From: an uncultured Lachnospiraceae bacterium
GTDB lineage: Bacteria > Bacillota > Clostridia > Lachnospirales > Lachnospiraceae
Assembly (NCBI GenBank): GCA_947629525.1
Contig: CANREB010000018.1
Span: 1 to 47,714 of the forward strand
Reading direction: 5' to 3'
Length of the DNA stretch: 47,714 bases
Positions 18,227 through 26,800 of this stretch are shown one piece after another (the stretch's first letter is position 1; the number at the start of each line of letters is the position of its first letter). The translations under genes were made by a program, and so were the position numbers. The notes below the pieces were generated by a model, which did not search any database, was not told the DNA's origin, and saw only the letters and a list, made by a program, of their open reading frames with translations.

Positions 18227-19087
18227 TCAGTTCATCTTCATAATTACCTGTTTCAATTCTTCTAAGTCTATATTAGTTTCAATAATATAGATAAATTGTT
18301 CGTCTTGAAAGATTGCCTGAAATGCATCGTCTGATTTATAAAAAGCTGTTTCTATATTATTTATCTCTTCTTTAGCAATCAATCCCTTCAGTTTATCTAT
18401 CGCAGTCAAAAGCTCTCCATTGCCGCCTATAGTCCTGATTATGAATCTCATACTGTATTCTTCATTAAAGTATTGACGCGACACACCTGCATTACGCATA
18501 TCGGCTCCCTGATAATGTATGGTGCCGGCTTCTAATAATTCAGGAATATAATGCGGTATCATAAATGCAAGATTGGTTGCGGACTGTAGTTCTTCCCATG
18601 ATGAAAATTCCATTTCACTAATATTTTGTATATCATCCTCTGATATATGGCTTTCCTCTTTTTCAGCCGCATTTCCCATAACATTAAAATATATTATATA
18701 TGCTTTCTCTTTAATGAAATTAAATATATTCTTGTCAGTTGCCTTTACCGAAATACAATTAAATGCACATACCGCCAAAATCACTAGTAAAAGAACTGCC
18801 ACAGCCTTTAACGCTTTCATGTATGAATCAGATATATACTTTTTATCGGCTTTAGTATAATTGTTCAAATACTTCCTTGCAAATAATTCAGTGGTAATTT
18901 CCTCTTGATCTTTCTCCATGGGACTGATTTTATCTAATAAATGTATAATATAATCTATCTTTTCTGAATCAAGTTCATCCGGTGACTTTGCAAGTTCTCT
19001 ATCAAGATCCTTTTCTAATTCATCTTTTAGCTTCCCGTTTCCACCTTCTTCACTTATATATTTGGGAGCTTTACCTTTTAACTCCAT
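18227..19087 (-). CDS. Membrane anti-sigma factor with DUF4367-like extracellular domain
   Basis: A 286-residue single-pass protein. The N-terminal 90 residues are cytoplasmic and charged, with a segment (LDSEKIDYIIHLLDKISP) typical of sigma-binding partners in Clostridia. A transmembrane helix lies at about 92-112 (VAVLLLVILAVCAFNCI), followed by an outer part. Its last 130 residues resemble DUF4367: strands around YSMRFIIRTIGG, then AIFQDEQFIYIIETNIDLEELKQVIMKM. The ATG follows GAAGGAGGTAAAA. It lies 54 bp after the ECF-like sigma gene, the usual order for a sigma/anti-sigma pair. It probably holds that factor at the membrane until a signal is sensed. The identification is by architecture; the ligand is unknown. 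Confidence 0.75.
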   Translation of the reverse strand: MELKGKAPKYISEEGGNGKLKDELEKDLDRELAKSPDELDSEKIDYIIHLLDKISPMEKDQEEITTELFARKYLNNYTKADKKYISDSYMKALKAVAVLLLVILAVCAFNCISVKATDKNIFNFIKEKAYIIYFNVMGNAAEKEESHISEDDIQNISEMEFSSWEELQSATNLAFMIPHYIPELLEAGTIHYQGADMRNAGVSRQYFNEEYSMRFIIRTIGGNGELLTAIDKLKGLIAKEEINNIETAFYKSDDAFQAIFQDEQFIYIIETNIDLEELKQVIMKMN

Positions 19088-19140
19088 TTTTACCTCCTTC
19101 TACTAGTTAATTCCTAATATGTAACAAAAGGTAACACTGT

Positions 19141-19623
19141 TTATTGTTTTTTAATAATTATATTTTTTAATTTTCTTACAATTCTTGAAAGCTTCATTTT
19201 ACATCCTGCAACACTGCTGCCTGTCATATCAGCCAGCTCCTTGTGTGAATATCCTTCATCATATTTTTTTATCAACAGCAAATATTCATCTTCCCTTAAA
19301 ATTTCCCTATACTCATCTAACTCGGAAAAATTATCCCCTTTAAACATTACCGCCCAATCTTCGCACTCTTCCAAACTTACGGAACAACTCATATTGCGGC
19401 TATATATATAATTAAATTTCTTGATTTTATTGTCAGCAGTTTTATATATCCATCCGATATTGTTTCCATGGGTTTTCAAATGGTCTATATGTCTATACAC
19501 TTCTATATATACTTCTTGTAATATATCATCTACTATATCATTATTCATACTTCTTCGTTTTACAAATTGACGCAGGTTGTCATATGTAGTTTTATACAAT
19601 TCATCAAAATAGTTATCGTTCAT
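19141..19623 (-). CDS. ECF-like RNA polymerase sigma factor
   Basis: A 160-residue sigma-70 family protein. Region 2 covers about residues 1-75 (DNLRQFVKRRSMNNDIVDDILQEVYIEVYR, then GWIYKTADNKIKKF), and region 4 covers about 108-155 (EYLLLIKKYDEGYSHKELADMTGSS, then KMKLSRIVRKLK). The anti-sigma gene follows. AGGAG lies 16 nt upstream of the ATG, which is long, so translation may be weak. Transcription is likely from the right-hand copy of the duplicated rpsL promoter, 180 nt upstream, through a leader with a large hairpin. The factor may direct the cassette's secreted-protein and RHS genes, but no ECF-type motif was identified in front of them. Confidence 0.85.
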   Translation of the reverse strand: MNDNYFDELYKTTYDNLRQFVKRRSMNNDIVDDILQEVYIEVYRHIDHLKTHGNNIGWIYKTADNKIKKFNYIYSRNMSCSVSLEECEDWAVMFKGDNFSELDEYREILREDEYLLLIKKYDEGYSHKELADMTGSSVAGCKMKLSRIVRKLKNIIIKKQ

Positions 19624-19713
19624 ATTTTTATTATATTTTCTCCTATGAAATACGAGAAATATTTGTTTCCAAGCGAAACAAACGAAAGCATAACGTGCAT
19701 CCGTAAAATTTAC

Positions 19714-19755
19714 AAAAGTCCCAAAATCCGCTCTCGGAGCGGATTTTCAGGACTT
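19714..19755 (-). promoter_or_regulatory. Large hairpin in the leader of the sigma gene (possible attenuator)
   Basis: AAAATCCGCTC and GAGCGGATTTT form a perfect 11-bp stem with a TCG loop. The stem is extended by AAGTCC/GGACTT outside a small internal loop. It lies between the right-hand promoter copy and the sigma gene. On the minus strand the inner stem ends in TTTT, so it could attenuate transcription. Confidence 0.5.
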
Positions 19756-19798
19756 CCTTCAAGATAATGTCAAACTCGGGATTTTTCGCATATGCGCA

Positions 19799-19852
19799 AT
19801 TAGTATAATTTCCGCATATGGATTTGTCAATTGTTTTTTTGGAAATTTATTA
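19799..19852. repeat. Right copy of the duplicated rpsL promoter segment
   Basis: Direct repeat of 6283-6337, identical over 41 bp (19799-19839 against 6283-6323) and similar over about 53 bp. The flanks diverge on both sides: CGCATATGCGC on the left here against CACGCATACTAG in the other copy. It marks the right edge of the RHS cassette. Confidence 0.9.
19802..19830 (-). promoter_or_regulatory. Promoter facing the cassette sigma gene (rpsL promoter copy)
   Basis: Minus-strand TTGACA (19825-19830) and TATACT (19802-19807) with a 17-nt spacer, base-for-base the same as the rpsL promoter. It points toward the ECF-like sigma gene. Confidence 0.85.
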
Positions 19853-19892
19853 TATTTTTCCCAAGTTTTTTTAATAATACCACGCAGGATGG

Positions 19893-19921
19893 TTGAATTT
19901 CTTCACTGAATATATTATAAT
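19893..19921 (+). promoter_or_regulatory. Promoter of the transglutaminase/pilus-like operon
   Basis: Plus-strand TTGAAT (19893-19898) and TATAAT (19916-19921) with a 17-nt spacer, 56 bp before the lipoprotein start codon. Confidence 0.7.
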
Positions 19922-19976
19922 TGCTTAACATCAAAAAATTATTTTATTTATATTTATATCAGGAAACGATACTATT

Positions 19977-20960
19977 ATGAAAACCGGTAACTTATCCGCT
20001 GTCACATTATTCGCTGTATGTGTGCTCATGCTTGCAGGATGTACAAAACAGTCGCCCACCTTGGGCAATACATCCGAAATAACTGAAAAAATAAACTGGG
20101 AAACGCTCGTTGATGAACGTGTTCCCACCGCTGCTGCCGACGCTGTTTCTATCCGCGACAATACACCCATATGCCTTGTGCCCGAAGCGTCAGGTGTCAC
20201 GGTTTACTCCAATGAGCTTGCCTCTATAGATGCCTCAAATGTGTCCGAGGGGTATATCATGGTCAATTACAAAGGTTTTAACCCCAAAGTAAAGCTCCAG
20301 ATAACCAAGGACGACGGTACTACGTACACATACAATCTTCATGGCGGTTATGAAACATTTCCGCTGTCGGAAGGCAGTGGCAAATACAAGATAGCCGTAT
20401 ACGAAAATATAACGGGTAATCAATACGCAACAGCGATGTCTCAGGATATAGACGTAAATATAACGAACGAATACGGCGCATATCTGTACCCTAACCAGTA
20501 CGTATATTTTAACTCATCCAGCGAAGTCGTAAAGCGCGCATGCACACTTGCCGAAAACTGCACGAATGACCTTGACGTTGTCGCTAAAATATACAACTTT
20601 ACCACTACCATAGTCTACGATCAGGTAAAAGCCGATACGGTCGAATCGGGTTATACCCCTAACGTTGACGCGATCTTGGAAAGCGGGACAGGCATATGCC
20701 TTGACTACGCTGCCGTCATGGCAAGTATGCTGCGAAGCCAGAATATACCTACCCGCCTTGAAGTCGGGTATGCCGGCAACGCCTATCACGCATGGATAAG
20801 TACATATATCACCGACATCGGATGGATAAACGGCATTATTGAATTTAACGGCACAAGCTGGACTCTGATGGATCCTACTTTCGCCGCCAATTCAAGCGAA
20901 GCCATACTCAGGGATTTTATCGGCGACGGCAGCAATTATACAACCAAATATATATATTAA
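19977..20960 (+). CDS. Transglutaminase-like lipoprotein
   Basis: A 327-residue predicted lipoprotein: the signal peptide ends in the lipobox LAGC (C22). The C-terminal third is a transglutaminase-like (papain-fold) domain with a visible triad: C241 in GTGICLDYAAVMASML, H271 in AYHAWIS and D299 in LMDPTF. The middle part (about 90-180) is beta-rich and may be an Ig-like domain. Such enzymes act outside the membrane as proteases or cross-linkers; the substrate is unknown. The ATG follows AGGAAACG. The next gene starts 15 bp downstream, so it heads the pilus-like operon and may process or link one of its products. Confidence 0.88.
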   Translation: MKTGNLSAVTLFAVCVLMLAGCTKQSPTLGNTSEITEKINWETLVDERVPTAAADAVSIRDNTPICLVPEASGVTVYSNELASIDASNVSEGYIMVNYKGFNPKVKLQITKDDGTTYTYNLHGGYETFPLSEGSGKYKIAVYENITGNQYATAMSQDIDVNITNEYGAYLYPNQYVYFNSSSEVVKRACTLAENCTNDLDVVAKIYNFTTTIVYDQVKADTVESGYTPNVDAILESGTGICLDYAAVMASMLRSQNIPTRLEVGYAGNAYHAWISTYITDIGWINGIIEFNGTSWTLMDPTFAANSSEAILRDFIGDGSNYTTKYIY

Positions 20961-20975
20961 TATATCAGAGGTCCT

Positions 20976-22025
20976 ATGAAAAGAATAAAAAAATTGAGCA
21001 GCAGCGAAACCGCCGTATTCTGCGGTCAGCTTTCCCTGCTTTTACCCGCTGGCATTACTCCGCTTGAAAGCATACGCCTGATGAGTGACGATTCGGAATC
21101 CGCTCAGGGCAAGGCGCTTCTTGCCAAAATCGAAGCCTCTCTTACAAACGGCGCCGGTTTTTATGAGGCTCTTGCTTCCACGGGCGTCTTTCCCGAATAT
21201 ATGACATCTATGGTGCTTCTCGGGGAAGAATCAGGCAAGCTTGACATCATTATGAAAAATCTCGCTGTTTATTATGAACGCCAAAACACAATATCCGAGA
21301 CGGTAAAAAATGCGATCAGCTATCCTTTTATAATGATATGCCTTATGTCTTTCATTATGGTCGTACTTTTATCCAAAGTGCTTCCTATATTCAGTCAGGT
21401 GTTTTCGCAGCTTGGCAGCGGCTTAAACGATACGTCAATACATCTTATCCGTATCGGTGAAAACCTTCGGGCAGCGTCGGGATTTCTTATGTTACTGCTT
21501 ATACTTGCGGCAATATTTTTCTTTATTTTAGCTAAAAGCCGCCACAAAAGTGTGCGCTTAAAGCATATGCTTTACTCATGCCGCGTTACAAAGCATTTTT
21601 TCTTATGTATTTCCTACAGCCGTTTTGCCGATGTCATGTCTATGATAACATCGGGCGGCATGGATATTTTTAAGGGTCTGGAACTTTCGGACAAAATCAT
21701 CGACAATCATATAATGAAGCAAAAGCTTGAGATATTCCGCGCGGCGCTGCTTCAGGGCGAAAGTATTCCCGATGCCCTAAAAAAATCCGAAATATTTCAG
21801 GCACAGCACCGGCGCATGATACAGACAGGCTATAAGTCAGGCAGCATAGATAAGGTATTTTCCAAACTTTCAGAATATTACGAAGACGCCGCGTTATCGC
21901 GTCTGCAGAGATTTCTCGGCGCTGTTGAGCCTACGCTTGTGATTATTTTTTCACTCACTGTCGGTATCATATTAATGTCAGTCATAATGCCCCTGATAGG
22001 CATTATGTCAGGTATCGGACAATAA
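20976..22025 (+). CDS. Type II secretion system F / PilC family inner-membrane protein
   Basis: A 349-residue polytopic protein of the GspF/PilC family, the membrane platform that works with a secretion ATPase to assemble pilins or pseudopilins. Two repeats of the T2SSF domain are visible: residues 10-135 (FCGQLSLLLPAGITPLESIR, then LLGEESGKLD and LAVYYERQNTISETVKNA) and 215-340 (FADVMSMITSGGMDIFKGLE, then MIQTGYKSGSIDKVFSKLSEYYE). Hydrophobic helices follow each. The ATG follows AGAGGTCCT. No ATPase, prepilin peptidase or PilM/N/O genes are in the window, so these must lie elsewhere or be absent. Confidence 0.9.
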   Translation: MKRIKKLSSSETAVFCGQLSLLLPAGITPLESIRLMSDDSESAQGKALLAKIEASLTNGAGFYEALASTGVFPEYMTSMVLLGEESGKLDIIMKNLAVYYERQNTISETVKNAISYPFIMICLMSFIMVVLLSKVLPIFSQVFSQLGSGLNDTSIHLIRIGENLRAASGFLMLLLILAAIFFFILAKSRHKSVRLKHMLYSCRVTKHFFLCISYSRFADVMSMITSGGMDIFKGLELSDKIIDNHIMKQKLEIFRAALLQGESIPDALKKSEIFQAQHRRMIQTGYKSGSIDKVFSKLSEYYEDAALSRLQRFLGAVEPTLVIIFSLTVGIILMSVIMPLIGIMSGIGQ

Positions 22026-22038
22026 ATCAGGAGTATAT

Positions 22039-22374
22039 ATGGATCGTTTTGGCAAAAAAACGAAAACGCGTCTTGACCGCGCGTGGCATTGTTTATCGGT
22101 CATATTTGCAGTATTTTTCATATTATTTTTTATAGGCGGTACAAATATCGCAGGTTCGGTTTCCAAGGAAGAACAGGCAAAAAATCTCGAGATATCGCTT
22201 CGGCGCAGTATTGCCCAATGCTATGCAATAGAGGGTACTTATCCGCCGAGCCTTGACTATCTTATCAGACATTATGGTTTTAATTACGACGCGGATAGAT
22301 TTTTTATAGATTATATAGCTCTCGGTTCAAATATCATGCCCGATATAACCGTACTTCTCAAATCAGGACACTGA
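22039..22374 (+). CDS. Small membrane-anchored pilus-operon protein
   Basis: A 111-residue protein with one transmembrane segment (about residues 18-38, LSVIFAVFFILFFIGGTNIA) after a basic N-terminus. A short outer domain follows, including ISLRRSIAQCYAIEGTYPPSLDYLIRHYGF. The stretch YAIEGTYPPSLDYL is like the start of the globular part of type II pseudopilins (a peptide fitting 'xxGxYPxsLdxL'). No canonical prepilin GF-x4-E motif is present. It lies 13 bp after the PilC-like gene with GGAG ahead of its ATG. It is probably a minor pseudopilin-like component. Confidence 0.65.
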   Translation: MDRFGKKTKTRLDRAWHCLSVIFAVFFILFFIGGTNIAGSVSKEEQAKNLEISLRRSIAQCYAIEGTYPPSLDYLIRHYGFNYDADRFFIDYIALGSNIMPDITVLLKSGH

Positions 22375-22392
22375 CGAAAGGCAGGATTTAGT

Positions 22393-22908
22393 ATGTCCCC
22401 TAATGTACATAATCGTCATATAATTGATATTCTGTTTGTTTTATCGCTTTTTTTGTTATTTTCCGCATCTTCCGTGGTTTTGATAATTTTCGGCGTAAAT
22501 ATCTACAATAAGACGACCTCTTCCATGAGCGCCAACTACTCATCCCGCACATCTGCCGCGTACATAACAGAGAAAATCCATCAGTCCGATATGAACGGTT
22601 CCGTTTATATCGACAATAAAGACGGCGGCAAGCGGCTTGTTATGACAAGTACAGTGCAGGGTCAGGCATATGCCGCTTATCTGTATGAATACGAAGGCTT
22701 CCTGTACGAGCTTTATTCAAGGGCGGACTTATATCTTCCGCCTGATGCCGGTCAGCCCGTTATACCTTTAAGCGGACTTGATTTTGAATTTATCACGCCT
22801 TCGCTTCTTCAAGTAAGTTATACTGACGAATTTGGAAAGGACTCTGCTGTCTATATATGTGTCCATAGCGCTGCAGGCGCAGAGCAGAGCAGGGCAGGCG
22901 GCGTATGA
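22393..22908 (+). CDS. DUF4860-like membrane protein
   Basis: A 171-residue protein with one N-terminal transmembrane helix (about 11-35, DILFVLSLFLLFSASSVVLI). The outer domain is rich in tyrosine and strand-forming residues (AAYLYEYEGFLYELYSRADL, then LDFEFITPSLLQVSYTD). It resembles DUF4860 proteins, which I know from similar pilus-like clusters in Lachnospiraceae; the family has no known function. Translation begins after GAAAGGCAGGA, and the stop overlaps the next start by 4 bp (ATGA). Confidence 0.65.
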   Translation: MSPNVHNRHIIDILFVLSLFLLFSASSVVLIIFGVNIYNKTTSSMSANYSSRTSAAYITEKIHQSDMNGSVYIDNKDGGKRLVMTSTVQGQAYAAYLYEYEGFLYELYSRADLYLPPDAGQPVIPLSGLDFEFITPSLLQVSYTDEFGKDSAVYICVHSAAGAEQSRAGGV

Positions 22909-23375
22909 AAACTTATCGGACATCGCGCACGGGTCTTTTTCTTATTGAGCTTATAATATCAATATTTTTTTTCATTATATCCGCAGCCGTTATTGTGATG
23001 CTTTTTGCAAGATCATATGAGGTGAGCAGTGAAGCTGTAAATATCAACAACGCATTGTTATACACCCGCAATATATCGGAAATTTTCCTCGGCAGTGACG
23101 ACGGGTTTGAATTAGTCAGATCAATATACCATGATACCGCATATGAGTCTGATAACGGTTCTATACTTTTACTGTTTGACCAAAACTGGGAACCCGTTTT
23201 CGACGATGCGGATGCCAAATACGCTGTATGCGCCGCAAACCGCATCATTGCACCTTATTCTTATATTGATATATATGTTTACAAGTATTCAGACATCGGA
23301 AAATCAGTTCCCACCGATAACACAGACGAATATATATATCAACAATCAGTAAAAAAATATATTGGGGGGATATGA
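22905..23375 (+). CDS. Type IV prepilin-like protein
   Basis: A 156-residue protein with a recognisable prepilin leader: MKTYRTSRTG followed by LFLIELIISIFFF. The presumed cleavage is after G10, with glutamate at mature position 5, as in GF-TLIE type IV pilins and pseudopilins. The hydrophobic helix continues to about residue 32. The remainder is a small globular domain with no recognised family. The start overlaps the previous stop by 4 bp, and its own stop overlaps the next reading frame, so the three are translationally coupled. It is likely a minor pilin or pseudopilin moved by the PilC-like protein. The processing peptidase is not in the window. Confidence 0.78.
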   Translation: MKTYRTSRTGLFLIELIISIFFFIISAAVIVMLFARSYEVSSEAVNINNALLYTRNISEIFLGSDDGFELVRSIYHDTAYESDNGSILLLFDQNWEPVFDDADAKYAVCAANRIIAPYSYIDIYVYKYSDIGKSVPTDNTDEYIYQQSVKKYIGGI

Positions 23376-23377
23376 CT

Positions 23378-23821
23378 ATGCAGCCGGACGAAAATAAGCC
23401 TGAATTTAACTTAAATATCGGCATGCCTTCAATAATGCTTATCTTTACCGTACTGTGCCTTATCGCGTTCGGCGTACTGTCGCTTGCCGGCGCAAATGCC
23501 GATTTACGGCTCAGCCGTAAGGCACTTGAGCACTCGAAAAATTATTATAACGCCTGCAGCCTTGCCGCAGAGGATATAAGCCGTTTTGATGCCGCGCTTC
23601 GTCATGCTAACGACATCGATGCCTTAAGTCAAAAAGAACTTATTGATGGTTACTCAGAAAATTTTGTATATTATGTGAGCGATATACAGCACTTATCAGT
23701 TCAGTTATCCGTGAACTATCCTTTATCTCCCGATAAGCCGCTATACAAGATAGATGAATGGCGCGTCGTAACCGACACGGATATAGAATATGACGATAAT
23801 CTGCACATCAATACGCAATAA
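23378..23821 (+). CDS. Membrane-anchored protein of the pilus-like operon
   Basis: A 147-residue protein starting at the ATG at 23378, 8 nt after a GGGGGG site; an ATG at 23372 is too close to that site. One transmembrane helix (about 18-38, IMLIFTVLCLIAFGVLSLAG) is followed by a helical outer segment (ADLRLSRKALEHSKNYYNACSLAAEDISRF). This layout resembles PilX-like minor pilus proteins, but I see no prepilin motif. The family is not recognised. It is the last gene of the operon and is followed by a strong terminator. Confidence 0.6.
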   Translation: MQPDENKPEFNLNIGMPSIMLIFTVLCLIAFGVLSLAGANADLRLSRKALEHSKNYYNACSLAAEDISRFDAALRHANDIDALSQKELIDGYSENFVYYVSDIQHLSVQLSVNYPLSPDKPLYKIDEWRVVTDTDIEYDDNLHINTQ

Positions 23822-23824
23822 AAC

Positions 23825-23870
23825 GCCAAAAATAAAACACACCCGCTAAAAGGTGTGTTTTATTTTTGGC
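23825..23870. terminator. Bidirectional terminator between the pilus-like operon and rpoC
   Basis: A perfect 19-bp stem (arms 23825-23843 and 23852-23870) with an 8-nt loop. The stem has A-rich and T-rich bases, so both strands have T-runs. It closes both the plus-strand operon and the minus-strand rpoBC unit. Confidence 0.9.
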
Positions 23871-23879
23871 TTTATATTT

Positions 23880-26800
23880 TTATTCTACAGTTACCGGTTC
23901 TTCTTTTGACAACGCTGAGCGCGCTTCTTCTCTTTCCGCCATCAGTTTGTCGCTGAGCTCATACTCAAGATCCAAATCGATCTCATCGTCAAGGTCAATC
24001 GTGTCCTCTTGTGTTATGTCACAGTCAAGTTTAACGTTTCTGTAGCGCTTCATACCTGTACCTGCCGGAATGAGCTTACCTATTATGACATTTTCCTTAA
24101 GACCTACAAGCGGGTCGATCTTACCCTTTATAGCAGCTTCCGTAAGAACTTTTGTCGTCTCTTGGAATGATGCCGCCGAAAGGAATGAGTTCGTCGCAAG
24201 CGCCGCCTTTGTGATACCAAGGATAATATCCTTAGCCTCAGCAGGTCGTTTACCCTCCGCGACAAGTTTCTCATTTATCTCTTCAAGCTCTAAGCCGTCA
24301 ACAAGCGTACCGGGAAGAAATTCCGTGTCGCCGCTTACCTCAACGCGTTTCTTCTTGAGCATCTGACGAACAATGACTTCGATGTGCTTATCCGCAATAT
24401 CAACGCCCTGAAGTCGATACACTCTTTGAACCTCGCGTAACAGATAATTCTGAACAGCGGTTATCTTCTTTATTTCAAGCAGATCGTGCGGATTAACGCT
24501 TCCTTCAGTAAGCTCGTCACCTGCTTCGATCTCAGCGCCATCGGTTATCTTGATACGCGAACCGTACGGTATGAGATAAGTTTTTTCGTTGACGCCGTTA
24601 GAAACTATGATCTCACGCTTCTTCTTCGTGTCCTTAATCGTCGCAGTACCGCCGAACTCGGCAATTATCGCAAGTCCCTTAGGTTTTCTAGCCTCAAAAA
24701 GCTCCTCTACACGCGGAAGACCTTGTGTGATATCATCACCCGCAACACCGCCTGTATGGAATGTTCTCATAGTAAGCTGTGTACCGGGTTCACCGATAGA
24801 CTGTGCCGCAATGATACCTACAGCCTCACCGATCTGGACAGGCTCTCCCGTCGCCATATTGGCGCCATAACATTTAGCACATATGCCGACACGCGACTTA
24901 CAGCAAAGGATGTTCCTAATCTTTACTTTCTCGACAGGTTCGCCCTTTTCATTCACTCCCTTGCTCAGTATCTTTGCCGCACGGCTCGGCGTGATCATAT
25001 GATTTTTCTTTACAAGGACATTGCCGTCCCTGTCAGTGATATCTTCGCATGAATATCTTCCCGTAATTCTGTCTTTCAGGCTCTCTATGGTTTCTTTTCC
25101 GTCCATAAAAGCAGTCACTTCCATGCCGGGAATAAAATCTTTTCCTTCACAGCAGTCAACTTCACGGATGATAAGCTCCTGACATACATCGACCATTCGA
25201 CGTGTCAGATATCCCGAGTCGGCTGTACGCAGAGCAGTATCGGAAAGTCCCTTACGTGCGCCATGCGCAGACATAAAGTATTCCAAAACGTCAAGACCCT
25301 CACGGAAGTTTGATTTGATAGGAAGCTCGATAGTACGTCCTGTAGTATCAGCCATAAGCCCGCGCATACCTGCAAGCTGCTTTATCTGCTGGTTAGAACC
25401 ACGGGCACCCGAGTCTGCCATCATAAATATATTATTGTACTGGTCAAGTCCGTCAAGAAGCGTCTGTGTAAGCTTGTCATCAGTATCTTTCCATGTCTCT
25501 ACGACTGCTTTGTAACGTTCTTCCTCCGTCATTTGTCCGCGGCGGAAATTACGGGTGATCAAGTCAACTGTATTCTGCGCCTCTTCAAGCATCTTAGGTT
25601 TCTCTGCAGGCACTGTCATATCGGAAATGGAAACAGTCATAGCCGCACGCGTTGAGTACTTATATCCCATTGCCTTAATACTGTCAAGGACTTCAGCGGT
25701 TTTCGTCGCACCATGAATATTGATAACCTTTTCAAGTATCTGTTTAAGACCTTTTTTGCCTACATGGAAATCAACTTCAAGCAAAAGCCTGTTCTCAGGC
25801 TTCGTCCTGTCTACAAACTCCAAATCCTGGGGAAGTATCTCATTAAATATAAATCTTCCCAAAGTTGACTCTACTATATCGCTTATTACCTCTCCATCAG
25901 GCTGTTTCTGTGTGACTCTGACCTTTATCCTTGAATGAAGTGTACAAACTCCGTTTTCATATGCAAGAATAGCCTCATTCACATTTCTGAAAAACTTACC
26001 CTCGCCTACTGCTCCGGGACGTTCCTGTGTAAGATAGTAAATCCCCAATACCATATCCTGTGAAGGAACGGCAACAGGTCCGCCGTCCGACGGCTTTAAC
26101 AGATTGTTTGGCGAAAGCAGTAAAAATCTGCACTCTGCCTGTGCTTCAACCGAGAGCGGAAGATGCACGGCCATCTGGTCACCATCAAAGTCAGCGTTAA
26201 ACGCAGTACAAACAAGCGGATGAAGCTTAATAGCCTTACCTTCTACCAAAATAGGCTCAAACGCCTGAATACCAAGCCTGTGAAGTGTCGGGGCACGGTT
26301 AAGCATTACAGGATGCTCTTTGATTACCTCCTCAAGCACATCCCATACTTCGTGATCAAGCTTCTCGACAAGTTTCTTGGCATGCTTTATATTCTGTGAT
26401 ATCTGTCTTGATACCAGTTCTTTCATAACAAACGGCTTAAACAGCTCAATCGCCATCTCTTTTGGCAGACCGCACTGATAAATTTTAAGTTCTGGACCTA
26501 CAACTATAACCGAACGTCCGGAATAGTCCACACGCTTGCCAAGGAGGTTCTGACGGAAACGTCCCGATTTACCCTTTAGCATATCAGACAGCGACTTAAG
26601 CGCTCTGTTGCCCGGTCCTGTAACAGGACGACCACGTCTGCCGTTATCGATAAGCGCATCAACTGCTTCCTGAAGCATCCTCTTTTCGTTGCGCACGATA
26701 ATATCAGGAGCCCCAAGTTCCAAAAGCCTCTTAAGACGGTTATTTCTGTTTATGATCCTTCTGTAGAGATCGTTTAAGTCAGATGTGGCAAATCTGCCGC

